Of a stretch of DNA of 64,000 bases, positions 1 through 8,031 are shown one piece after another. The stretch's first letter is position 1. Each line of letters begins with the position of its first letter. A program made the position numbers and the translations under genes. The notes below the pieces were generated by a model. It worked only from the letters and a program-made list of their open reading frames with translations, was not told the DNA's origin and made no database searches. Source of the stretch: CAZAMI01 sp964627805 (GTDB lineage Archaea; Thermoproteota; Thermoprotei_A; Sulfolobales; NBVN01); assembly GCA_964627805.1 (NCBI GenBank), contig CAZVLA010000031.1, forward strand, positions 1-64,000, written 5' to 3'.

Positions 1-118
1 ATTTAAGCGTTAAGTTCGTGTCCTACCTTAGCTTCGCTAAAGTAACTATTTTCTCTCGGAAGGCCTTCCTACATAGATATAAAGTTTTAGTGGATGGAAT
101 AGTATGAAAGTATTTATA

Positions 119-310
119 TCACGTAATTATGAAAGAGCTTCCAAAACGATAGTCAGTACGTATAGCTACTGCTATGTAGAGTAACTCATTTATGGCTACT
201 TGACTTGTATAGAAGGGCTCTTCCTCAAATTTCTCTAGTAAGCTCTCAGTGAGTCTAGTCTTGAATAGTATGTTGTAGAACACATTAGTGTCTATGAAGA
301 TGCCAATCAC
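119..310 (-). pseudogene. VapC-like PIN-domain toxin, truncated
   Basis: The reading frame starts at GTG and encodes 63 residues. It opens with the PIN-domain signature FIDTNVFYNIL (first metal-binding Asp at residue 7) and has the second acidic helix NELLYIA near residues 41-47. PIN toxins are normally 120-150 residues, so the second half with the remaining catalytic acids is absent and I see no continuation downstream. The start overlaps the stop of the upstream antitoxin-like frame by 4 nt (GTGA), the usual VapBC layout. An active ribonuclease is unlikely. Family call confident; status as remnant inferred from length. Confidence 0.75.
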
Positions 311-507
311 TGCATCTGAGCCTCTTCCTCAAGCTCTCTAAGCTCTTCTACACTCGCCTTCCCCAGGATACCTACATACTTCTTCAATACATCCTCAACT
401 CTCTTCCTACGGATAAATGCTACCACTTCCTCGCCCTCCCTAAGGTCTAATTTCTCTAACGGTTTCAAGACGCCTTTCTCATATTTAGCGCGAACGATCC
501 TAGCCGT
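307..507 (-). pseudogene. AF2212-like VapB antitoxin with no canonical start codon
   Basis: Translating 507 down to 307 gives 66 residues with the hallmark of AF2212/PG0164-type antitoxins: RIVRAKYEKGVLKPLEKLDL followed by REGEEVVAF, then a helical C-terminal tail. An in-frame TAG lies just upstream at 511-513, and the codon where the family normally has Met is ACG (505-507). No ATG, GTG or TTG precedes the conserved core, and the first TTG is inside it. Either the start was lost by an ATG-to-ACG change or translation uses an unusual codon. The frame ends inside the start of the truncated toxin, so the pair looks like a decaying toxin-antitoxin module. Confidence 0.7.
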
Positions 508-719
508 ACCCTACACCTATGCATAGCTATACTGGAAATGCAATAAATCTAGCGTATCTAAAACCTTAACTAATACATTATGGAAGGTCATAATCCATGT
601 AGATCCAAGGCTATCAGTTCTAATTACGAATAGCTAATACGGTAATATGAAAGGAGCTCTCCTGATATGCAAGTAACTTCTTGGGCTAATATGAAGGGGA
701 GCATCAGTTGATGAAGGGA

Positions 720-763
720 TGGTGCGGTGACCGGGATTTGAACCTGGGATCGCCGGCTTGGGG
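720..763 (-). repeat. Displaced 3' half of tRNA-Gly (attachment-site copy)
   Basis: These 44 bases match 7144-7187, the anticodon-loop-to-CCA half of the intact tRNA-Gly gene, with three mismatches (728, 730, 744). Similarity stops abruptly beyond 763. The copy is in the same orientation as the gene 6.4 kb away. This is the layout left when an archaeal tyrosine integrase inserts an element into the 3' part of a tRNA gene: the element restores the gene and the original 3' half is pushed to the far end. Confidence 0.85.
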
Positions 764-847
764 CTGATACTGACCATCACCAAGTTACATTTAAGCAACG
801 TGAATAATGCAACTTGGACATATAGCTTAATAATAACGTGCGAATGA

Positions 848-1244
848 TTAGTGTTTTACTGCAATACATTCTTCAGAGGCCCTAGGAGAATACGAGTACC
901 TATACCTAATGTTACGCCTATGAAGGAATTCCCGTACGTTGTTATACTTCTTAGAGAGATGGATCTTGCATCTATTATGTTCTTTAACAATTCTCCTCTT
1001 CCTCATAACAATCTTGTCTATAAACCTAAGAGGGTCGGGAACATCACTGGGTAACCCGGCAAGATCACTAAGATATCAACCTTAACCTGCTTTTCACATA
1101 AATACTTCCACACATCATTGAACTCGCTCGCTAATTATACTTTTTATAATTATACATATCCATACTCTCCTTAATCACAGCTCTTTGCCTAGAAGGGAAA
1201 AACCTCATTATCGTGAGGTACTCCTTAAACATCTTATCAGCCAT
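848..1244 (-). pseudogene. Broken basic protein, unknown family
   Basis: On the minus strand an ATG at 1242-1244 opens MADKMFKEYLTIMRFF and is interrupted near 1130. Two further frames then complete a protein of about 130 residues: one reads ASEFNDVWKYLCEKQVKVDI, the next DLAGLPSDVPDPLRFIDKIV and on to a Lys/Arg/Tyr-rich end with stop at 848-850. At least two frameshifts are needed to join them. The C-terminal half is strongly basic, compatible with nucleic-acid binding. I do not recognise the family. It sits just inside the left attachment copy, where one part of a split SSV-type integrase could lie, but I cannot see the R..HxxR..Y motifs. Confidence 0.45.
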
Positions 1245-1259
1245 AAAAAGAGGTCTGAG

Positions 1260-1545
1260 TTATTTAAAATTGGGAAGCCGTAACTTACGATTAATACTGT
1301 TCTTGACCCTACCTTATCTTACACTACTGGAGGGGGAGTTCCGGAATTCCTTCAACTCTAGTAGTAATGAGGTGATGTTTCTTTGGAGCCCAATGCAATG
1401 GTGGTTTAAAGTTCTTCGGAGGTTCTTTGCGTTAGTACCTGGACGAAACTTCTCTCCGTTTCCCTAGGGAAGGAAAGCTTATGTGAAGTGTTGAAGAAAG
1501 TGTTTTACGTATTAGCGTTACAGTTACTAGTGGGTAAGGTTTGAT
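1260..1545. other. Non-coding stretch in the island
   Basis: I see no credible gene here on either strand. The plus-strand frame that can be drawn over part of it has an odd composition and no family features. The segment around 1325-1425 reads like the terminal, non-coding part of a transposon, but no clear inverted or direct repeat was found to support that. Confidence 0.3.
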
Positions 1546-2154
1546 ATGACGAGCTCTCTTGATGAGTTAAAACAGTTTGTTTGTAGCGATATTGTTAAGG
1601 CTTTAGCTGCGTATGCTTATGTTGAGTCCTTCAGTGATTACCTTTACTCAAATGTTGTCTATACGTTGAGGTTTCTTGGTCTTCCAAGTGATGAGGCTGA
1701 GAAGCTTTACAGCGAGCTAGCTAAGCTAATGGATAATTATCTAAGGGTTGATTCCTACAAAGAGGTTGAGGCAAGGAGGAAGAGGTTAAGAGGGGTTATA
1801 CGTGATTGTTTAGATAAGCTGGGTATTGTTAAGGAGGCTAAGAGTAGGATTGATAGCTTAAGTGCTGAGGAACGTAGAGCGCTTCAAGTAGCTGCTCTCG
1901 GTATTGTGAAGAGAGTTGAGAAAGAACTGTATGCACGGAGATATTTCTGGTCTTCTAATGAGTTAGCTGAGTTTGTGTCGGTCATGCTTTCTAAGGATAT
2001 AAGCTATGAGGATCTTGAGAGACTCTTTATTAAGTCTTTACTTGCTGTAAGGATTCATAGTAGGAGTAACAGATATCATTACTATACTATGGCGCCTATA
2101 CCTAATACTGTTAACTTAATTAAAGAATTAGCAGGGGTCGTTGAGAGTGAATGA
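1546..2154 (+). CDS. Island protein, alpha-helical, unknown function (202 aa)
   Basis: Starts with ATG and encodes 202 residues that look mostly helical, with many Leu/Glu/Lys heptad-like stretches and no membrane segment. No catalytic motif is recognised. Reading on through its TGA stop, the same frame stays open for another 150 codons into the broken gene downstream. It may therefore be the N-terminal half of a larger protein of which 2155-3379 was the rest, split by a nonsense mutation, or a separate gene translated just before it. It lies inside the tRNA-Gly-bounded element. Function unknown. Confidence 0.5.
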   Translation: MTSSLDELKQFVCSDIVKALAAYAYVESFSDYLYSNVVYTLRFLGLPSDEAEKLYSELAKLMDNYLRVDSYKEVEARRKRLRGVIRDCLDKLGIVKEAKSRIDSLSAEERRALQVAALGIVKRVEKELYARRYFWSSNELAEFVSVMLSKDISYEDLERLFIKSLLAVRIHSRSNRYHYYTMAPIPNTVNLIKELAGVVESE

Positions 2155-3379
2155 CCGGATTATAAGTACATATATTCTAAGCTAAGATATGATGTAGAAC
2201 CTTATCAAATAGTAGCTTTAGTGAATCCTGATGAATCGTTCTATAAGGCTGTATATGGTTATGACGTCACTGATGTTTTAGATTCTATTGTTATAGAGAA
2301 GATTGTTTATAAGGGGATTAGGAATTCTTACATAGATCAGAATTTAAGGAGGGCGATAGAGTCGTTAGTGCAGGAGTACTGCCATGATTTAGTAGTGAAC
2401 TACATCGTAGATGCTTTAGAGAGTCTTGGTTACGATGTTGATCCTAGACATAGAGGCTTTTCAAAATATAAATACTATTGTAGGTATACTGCTACAAAAC
2501 CTAATACGGCCTTATATATTTACGTACACCCTCTTGCTGCTGAACTCCCTGATGTAGGTGAGGATGAGAGGGCTATAATCGTAGTTAGGGTTCAGGTGCA
2601 AGATTAACTGAGTATCTTGATAAGTTGAAAGAGAAGTTGTGGCGTCCTCATTTAGCTAGTGCTTTATGGTTTTGCATTTATAAGAATAGATTGTATGTGC
2701 TTGGATCAACGGTAAGAGAGAGTTGGCAGAAAGAGATTGTCAAAGCTCTTAAGAAGAGCTATTCCAGTGTTTATGTGGTAGGTGAAGCTGAAGCTATTGA
2801 GGAGAGATCGTCTCTCCTTCATTAGCTGTTAAAGGGGTATCTGCATCCATACCCTTAGGTACTACTCAATCGCGTGAGGTCTTAGAGTCTATTGTTGCTC
2901 AAGCTCTCAAAGCGTTAGGTTTAGTGTTCAGACAGATATTAGGAGACCTGCTAGGAGGGGTGCTTCCATAGAGGTTGGTGTGGGGCGAGAAAAGTGTTAG
3001 TGATACTAGGTTTAAGGTGTACGTCTCCTGCAAGAACTGGAATAGAGATGTTGATAGACCAGTAGTTGATGAGGAGTTTGGTAGGGTATTTAACCTGCAG
3101 GAGGTACCTCATTTAAGAATACTAGTTGTAAAGTCAATGACTGGACCAGCTAAAGGGGTTGCTGAAGCTGATGGTTTCTTCGTGATAGAACTTCGTGAGA
3201 AAGCTACTGAAGCGAACGCTAGGGATGTTTATGAGCTTATCTATAAGAAGTTATCTGATCTGTTCACGGGCATAGCACCACCACAGCTTCTAGAGATAGC
3301 TAGGAGGGTTAGTGAGACTACTAAAGAGCTTAGTAAAATAGCTCAAGAGCTAACGAAGCTTTCGCAAAGTTATAGGTAA
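2155..3379 (+). pseudogene. Nuclease-like gene broken by several frameshifts
   Basis: Four overlapping open pieces join into one protein if about four frameshifts are corrected, near 2597, 2815, 2915 and 2978. Pieces are 2221-2607, 2595-2825, about 2813-2920 and 2975-3379. At the junctions the sense continues smoothly: VVRVQ passes to ARLTEYLDKLKEKLW, and EERSS passes to SPSLAVKGVSASIPLG. The last 130 residues contain VYVSCKNW, a basic/aromatic patch and DGFFVIEL, which resemble the core strands of PD-(D/E)XK-fold proteins common in crenarchaeal accessory regions. The final piece ends in a coiled-coil-like helix. Function is inferred from fold-like patterns only; the loss of reading frame is seen directly. 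Confidence 0.65.
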
Positions 3380-3431
3380 TTATTATTAACACAATAACGT
3401 TAAGATCGTATGGTCTAAATGCCTAAGCAGT

Positions 3432-4115
3432 TTATTTACTAATTAGTTCTTCTATTTGTCCTTCGTCATTTATGAAGTAGAACCTTACTGTTTTGACTAT
3501 TTTCCCATATCTCTTAAGCCATTCTAGCGGTACTCTCTTATCGTTCCCAAATACTAAGAACTTTATTTCTGCATCTATGTTTTCGAGCATCCATACATAT
3601 GCTGATATTGTTGCGAACTTAGCTGGGGGTAAGTGTTTTCCTTTAATCATGGTGTAGTATTTAGCGTCACCAACTATTCTGTAGTCAGGAGATACTAAGT
3701 CAAATTCCTTCGGCCATTCAGGCTTTCTACGCTTCTCTAGTCTTACACCAAAATACTCTGACATGACCCTCCTAGCGAGCTCCTCAAATTCTTTGGCTCC
3801 TCTAACAGCCTTACTTAGGTTAGAGCTAGACAATACCTCTGTACTAGCTCCCCTCCTAGGCTCTACGGGTATGCCCTCTTTAACGAACTCTACTATTTCC
3901 CTTTTTAAATCAACATATCCAACCCTATAACCCGCTGCAAGCCATCCGTTAAGAGCTTGCGTATGGATACGATCATTAGCCCACCAAGCCCTATAAGTGT
4001 AAGCAGATCGTGGGAGTCTCGATCCAACGATTCTCTCCACGTCTCTAAATGATAGCCTTATGTACGGCTTATTTTGTTGTTCAAGAAATACTCTCAGAGG
4101 GTCATATTTACTCAC
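3432..4115 (-). CDS. DUF7662-like plus PD-(D/E)XK nuclease-like protein
   Basis: An intact 227-residue frame starting at ATG. The first ~75 residues contain LSFRDVERIVGSRLPRSAYT followed by RAWWANDRIHTQALNGWLAA and GYRVGYVDL. I associate this pattern with the DUF7662 domain, common in bacterial accessory genes. The second half, from about residue 105, has EFEELARRVMSEYFG, then EFDLVSPDYRIVGDAKYY, matching the D-x(n)-(D/E)xK arrangement of restriction-endonuclease-fold enzymes (candidate acids in EFD and GDAK). The two-domain build suggests a DNA-targeting nuclease. It is convergent with the broken nuclease gene and lies in the tRNA-bounded element. Substrate unknown. The DUF7662 recognition is from memory of the family pattern. 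Confidence 0.65.
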   Translation of the reverse strand: MSKYDPLRVFLEQQNKPYIRLSFRDVERIVGSRLPRSAYTYRAWWANDRIHTQALNGWLAAGYRVGYVDLKREIVEFVKEGIPVEPRRGASTEVLSSSNLSKAVRGAKEFEELARRVMSEYFGVRLEKRRKPEWPKEFDLVSPDYRIVGDAKYYTMIKGKHLPPAKFATISAYVWMLENIDAEIKFLVFGNDKRVPLEWLKRYGKIVKTVRFYFINDEGQIEELISK

Positions 4116-4226
4116 AGGCTCATCCTCATCGATATACTGAAGACGTTATTAATAAAGCATTGTCTACAGGTGGTACTCAGACTAATAATTTAAATTATGA
4201 ATTACCATCTTGAGAAGTAGGCTTCA

Positions 4227-4570
4227 TTATTCTTTGATTGGTGTATCATGTTTTAGGGTATATCCTATTTCCTTTTCGTCATGGAGCTCATAGGCAGTTA
4301 TGTTGGCGTAGAGAAGCTTATCGAGCTTTACGCGCTTGACTATATCATGTATATCGATAACTTTCTCCTTAATTAATTCACTCATCAAATAAACAGCGGG
4401 TTCATCTAGTAGTACGAGGTATAACTTATCTACGTAATGTAATTTCTATAGGTCTTTAATTGATTAATAAGACTTTCTGCAGGTATTGTAGCACACTCTA
4501 CACTAATTACTTCAAGCTTATCGTTAGGGTCTCCATGAGACAGTACTGTATTTATTGTTATGAGTTTCAA
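4227..4570 (-). pseudogene. Remnant of an unknown gene with one frameshift
   Basis: Two minus-strand frames abut. The upstream one reads TVLSHGDPNDKLEVISVECA and PAESLINQLKTYRN before a stop. The downstream one continues LHYVDKLYLVLLDEPAVYLM and ends PIKE at 4227. A shift near 4440 joins them into about 110 residues. LYLVLLDEP can be read as a Walker B strand. The run VISVECATIPAESLINQLKTY followed by a hydrophobic strand also resembles a nuclease fold in which the catalytic Lys is gone. I cannot decide between these. No promoter or ribosome site supports expression. Confidence 0.45.
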
Positions 4571-4659
4571 CTTTGAATGCCACGGTCATAATGCACATAA
4601 AACATAATATTATTGGCGTTATTTATATTACGTGAAAAGAGCGTGCTGAGGCTGATATT

Positions 4660-5820
4660 TTGAGGATCAAGATTAGGAATTTTAAGAGTATAGACTTGGC
4701 GGAAATAGATCTTGCACCGTTAACGCTTTTATTAGGACCTCCGGCAAGTGGTAAATCGAATTTACTTGATGCCCTAGTCTTCATAGGATATTTCAACAGG
4801 TTTCTACTACTGGATAAAGAATACGGAAATAATGCATCTAACCTTGAACCACCAACGCTAGTGCTTAGATTTAGTGAGCACGAGCAACTATTTAGGCATC
4901 ATGATTTGACAAAGAAAGTAAACATAGAAATCACAAATGGAGAAAAACATATAGTATTTAGCATGCGCTTTGAAGGTGGTAGATTTTTCATTACAATAAA
5001 TAATGTGAACGTACCTTGGGATCTAAGGAGTTTAAACTTACCCCCAAATTCTATACAAGGAATAAGGAATTCATTAAACCAAGTTGCAAAAGATAAACTT
5101 GTTGAATCAAGGCTTTACGGATACGATAGATACGGATTAGCAACGTCAACGTGCACAACACCGGTTATATGTGGTTTTCACATGCATTTAAAGAAGCAGC
5201 AAGAGCGTCCCTTCCCTAGAAACATAATGAGTGAGTTCGGGTGGAATGCCTCCCTATTAATCAAAACCATTTCTGATGTGATAGTAAACCTTAATGATAC
5301 CATAATGGAGTATTTAGGCGAAAAAGTGGAGATCAAAGTTCTTAGATCTGGTTTAACAACAATATTCGATTACCATTACGAGATAGACGCACAAACGGTT
5401 TCTGACTCCATATTTAGAGCTCTATACTACTTAATGGCTCTTCGAACAGCTATGAATTACATTAAGGTTCATGGGCTGGAAAGAAGGTTCATCTTAATGT
5501 TAGAGGAGCCTGAAGCACACCTCTTCCCATTTTTCATAAACCTGCTCGTTAAGTATATAATAAAAACTATAGAATTAGCATATGTAGTCATAACAACCCA
5601 CAACCCGATACTGGTATCGGCTCTATGGGACAAGGTGAAGAAAGTAAGAACGTACTACGTGTACAGAGATGAGAGAGGTTCGACAAGAGTTCACGAAATA
5701 GATGTAGAGAAGCTGGCTGAGGAAATGAAGACCGTTGAGGAGTTGCTGTTTATGTCCCCAAGAGATGTTCTTAGCGAGTTCGTAATACGTGGAAAAGCAG
5801 GTGCTGAAATTAAAGAGTAG
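4660..5820 (+). CDS. ABC/OLD-type AAA ATPase of an island two-gene module
   Basis: A 386-residue protein starting at TTG. It has the N-terminal pattern of SMC/ABC-like ATPases: MRIKIRNFKSI, then Walker A GPPASGKS at residues 26-33. A signature-like helix follows (about 247-262), then Walker B FILMLEEPEAHLFP (277-290) and the H-loop ITTHNPIL (311-318). There is no coiled-coil insertion of Rad50 length, so it belongs with the OLD/AAA_21-type stand-alone ATPases of defence systems. Its own C-terminus has no TOPRIM domain. The next gene, 23 nt downstream on the same strand, supplies one. The pair therefore resembles split OLD-type systems such as PARIS, but identity with any named system is not shown. 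Confidence 0.85.
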   Translation: MRIKIRNFKSIDLAEIDLAPLTLLLGPPASGKSNLLDALVFIGYFNRFLLLDKEYGNNASNLEPPTLVLRFSEHEQLFRHHDLTKKVNIEITNGEKHIVFSMRFEGGRFFITINNVNVPWDLRSLNLPPNSIQGIRNSLNQVAKDKLVESRLYGYDRYGLATSTCTTPVICGFHMHLKKQQERPFPRNIMSEFGWNASLLIKTISDVIVNLNDTIMEYLGEKVEIKVLRSGLTTIFDYHYEIDAQTVSDSIFRALYYLMALRTAMNYIKVHGLERRFILMLEEPEAHLFPFFINLLVKYIIKTIELAYVVITTHNPILVSALWDKVKKVRTYYVYRDERGSTRVHEIDVEKLAEEMKTVEELLFMSPRDVLSEFVIRGKAGAEIKE

Positions 5821-5843
5821 TTAGCAAATAATTAGGTGTTTAG

Positions 5844-6356
5844 GTGTTGATACTTATCGCGGAGTGCTATGCTAACGCTTGTTTTGCACAGGAATTAAAG
5901 AAATTGCTGAACAAAGAAGGGATCCAATACGTAAGGGTTAAGCATAAGCAGACAATGGGGCGTGACAGGATCCTTAAAGACCTAATGGGAATTGCTGAAA
6001 GAGTGAGTGATCTAGTAGTAGCGGTTATAGACTATGAAGAAGGTATAGCTAGAGCATATGTTGAGAAGCAGTTTAAAACATCAAGCGTAAACAGGAATGT
6101 TCTTTTAGGAATCAGTAAGCAGAAAGATAATCTATTAGCAATAGTATTTGACCCAAATATTGAAGACGGTCTCTTATGCAAAGTTAACAAGACACTATGT
6201 AGAGATCCCTCCTATTATAAAAAAGTAAAGTCTAGCAAGGCATGCAATGTTGTAGCAAAGTACCTTAAGGAAAACTATATTCAAAGTATTCTTCGTAGGT
6301 TGGTAGCAGAATTAAGAGCTAAGATAGAAAAGCAGTTGCAAAATCATCATAGCTAG
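5844..6356 (+). CDS. Small TOPRIM-like partner of the ATPase
   Basis: 170 residues from a TTG start, preceded by a purine-rich stretch and 23 nt after the ATPase stop. The order of conserved acids fits a TOPRIM or DUF4276-like fold: a hydrophobic strand ending in IAECYAN, then a strand ending in VIDYEEG, then IVFDPNIEDGLL. In known families this arrangement binds a metal ion and cleaves or nicks nucleic acid. The C-terminal 40 residues are a basic helix. Position and orientation imply co-transcription and joint function with the ATPase, probably sensor plus effector. Family assignment is by pattern and is tentative. Confidence 0.6.
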   Translation: MLILIAECYANACFAQELKKLLNKEGIQYVRVKHKQTMGRDRILKDLMGIAERVSDLVVAVIDYEEGIARAYVEKQFKTSSVNRNVLLGISKQKDNLLAIVFDPNIEDGLLCKVNKTLCRDPSYYKKVKSSKACNVVAKYLKENYIQSILRRLVAELRAKIEKQLQNHHS

Positions 6357-6445
6357 TTGGATCTCAAAATATTCTGTAATGAAAGACTGAGATATTGGTG
6401 GTTCACGAAAGCAACCGATAAGGATTTATGACCTTATGGTAACCA

Positions 6446-7028
6446 TCAGGAAAACTGTTTTCCTTCAAGTGCTTTCATAAATAAGCTCTTGTAGTCAGAC
6501 AGTGTTCTTTCATTGGTGATCTTCTTCCCATTCTCACGGTACTTCAAGAACTCTTCAAAACCTTCATCCCAATACGGAGTAACCCTAACAGGAACCTATA
6601 GCATGCTTAACATCCTCACGGAAATTATCTGTTATGAAGCGTATTATCGGTTGTTTAAGGTATTCATTGCGTGTTGCTCTTTTAAGTATCCCTATAGCTG
6701 TGAAGCAGTTTACCGTACCGTCATTGCATACAACATCTAAAGCTATGAGCCTCTTCTCAACACCTAGAACTTCCTCAAACTCTCTAGTAATTAGTAAGAG
6801 TATGACCTTCAACTCACTATCATCAACCCTAACCCTCTTATTAAGTAACCTCCACAGTGTACCTAAATACATTCAGGGCTTGCTGAACCTATCCCTACTA
6901 AGCCTGTTTACAGCATATTCCAGGAGCTTGTACCCCTCACTACTAAATATCTTAGATATCTAAGATATCTTAGAGAAATCAAGTTGCTCATACCAAGCAA
7001 CATTCCCTGCAACATCAATGGAAGTCAT
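6446..7028 (-). pseudogene. Broken gene next to the attachment site, possible integrase N-terminal part
   Basis: The minus-strand frame opens at ATG (7026-7028) with MTSIDVAGNVAWYEQLDFSK. It is interrupted by TAG near 6960, TGA at about 6873 and a frameshift near 6595, then runs to TGA at 6446-6448. The rebuilt protein is about 190 residues. Its last 45 residues, WDEGFEEFLKYRENGKKI then RTLSDYKSLFMKALEG, resemble the SAM-like core-binding domain of archaeal tyrosine recombinases, which would normally be followed by the catalytic domain; that domain is not present. The place beside tRNA-Gly suits an integrase. The identification is tentative, the decay is clear. Confidence 0.5.
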
Positions 7029-7143
7029 AGCAGTTAACTATGTTATTATCACGGATATTGGTACTTAAACGTTGCATGCAGCAGACATGAAACACGCAAA
7101 CGTAATACCAGCCAAGATAGGACTCACTTAGGAATTAAGGTTT

Positions 7144-7222
7144 TGGTGCGGCGGCCGGGATTTGAACCCGGGATCGCCGGCTTGGGGGGCCGGCGTCCTA
7201 GACCAGGCTAGACGACCGCCGC
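7144..7222 (-). tRNA. tRNA-Gly (CCC), CCA encoded
   Basis: The minus strand folds as a full tRNA. Acceptor stem is GCGGCGG/CCGCCGC, D stem GTCT/GGAC, anticodon stem CCGGC/GCCGG, and the T arm has loop TTCAAAT. Discriminator is A with encoded CCA (7144-7146). The 7-nt loop reads CCCCCAA, giving anticodon CCC. Position 33 is C instead of the near-universal U. No intron is present. A TATA-like CTTATAACC lies about 30 nt upstream (near 7249-7258). Its 3' half is repeated at 720-763, marking an integration site. Confidence 0.9.
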
Positions 7223-7263
7223 CTCCATACTTATGTGGTCTGTTTTTGGGTTATAAGGATTAA

Positions 7264-8031
7264 TTATCTCCTCTTAATTGCTTGAATGATCTCTATAGCT
7301 TTTTGGGGGTTTCTCTCAATGATTGTTCCAGTGACTATGATGTCTGCTCCAGCCCTTGCTATTTCCTTAGCTTTGCTGGGGTCCCTTATCCCCCCACCAA
7401 CTATAGTTATTGAATTCCTCTTTACTTTAGTTACGTACTTAATTACCTCAGGGGGTATGGGGTTCGGCGCCCCAGATCCAGCCTCTAGGTACGTGTACTT
7501 CATTCCAAGCATTTCAGCAGCTAGTACGTAGGCAGCTACTATCTCAGGCTTATCTAAGGGTAGGGGTCTTGCCCTCCCTATGAATCCTGCGGCACCTCCG
7601 TAACCTACGATTATGTACGCCGTAGGTAATGCCTCGAGTCCGTACTTAGCTACTATCGGTGCTGCGATTACTTGAGCACCTACTAGGAAGTACGGGTCGT
7701 CTGAATTCATTAGCATCATGAATAGTATGGCGTCGGCGTACCTAGAGATGCCTGTTACGTTACCGGGGAATAATATCACTGGGGGCCCTAACTCCTTAAT
7801 AGCCTTAACTACCTCATCGACTAAGTACTCAGAAACACCTAATGACCCACCAACTAAGAAAGCATCGGTACCTGCTCTAATTAATTCCCTACATAAACTT
7901 CTTAACTCCTCAGTACTACCTACTTTATCAGGGTCTATTAAAGAGAAATGTAATGTACCCTCACTACTTAATTTATCCTCAATATACTTACTGACTCTCT
8001 TCAGCACCGCTCCCCTCACTAAACTCCTCAT
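7264..8031 (-). CDS. Geranylgeranylglyceryl phosphate synthase
   Basis: Catalyses the first ether-bond step of archaeal membrane lipids, joining geranylgeranyl diphosphate to sn-glycerol-1-phosphate. The 255-residue TIM-barrel protein shows the family motifs in order: LHFSLIDPDK near residue 29, FLVGGSLG, VILFPGN, YLEAGSGAPNPIP and the phosphate-binding IVGGGIRDP near residue 211. Length is normal. Its start lies inside the 3' end of the Elf1 gene (44-nt overlap), so the two are almost certainly on one transcript. Confidence 0.95.
   Translation of the reverse strand: MRSLVRGAVLKRVSKYIEDKLSSEGTLHFSLIDPDKVGSTEELRSLCRELIRAGTDAFLVGGSLGVSEYLVDEVVKAIKELGPPVILFPGNVTGISRYADAILFMMLMNSDDPYFLVGAQVIAAPIVAKYGLEALPTAYIIVGYGGAAGFIGRARPLPLDKPEIVAAYVLAAEMLGMKYTYLEAGSGAPNPIPPEVIKYVTKVKRNSITIVGGGIRDPSKAKEIARAGADIIVTGTIIERNPQKAIEIIQAIKRR

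Noticed and set aside
1320..1430. Right end of an IS200/IS605-type element
   Set aside because: The composition hinted at a transposon end, but I found no matching left end, no target motif and no transposase next to it.
1213..1467. Plus-strand 84-codon frame in the island
   Set aside because: Odd composition, no ribosome site, and it runs opposite the better-supported broken minus-strand gene at 848-1244.
6634..6963. Plus-strand frame rich in Ser/Leu/Thr
   Set aside because: It is antisense to the broken integrase-like gene, and Ser/Leu-rich translations are typical of antisense frames in this composition.
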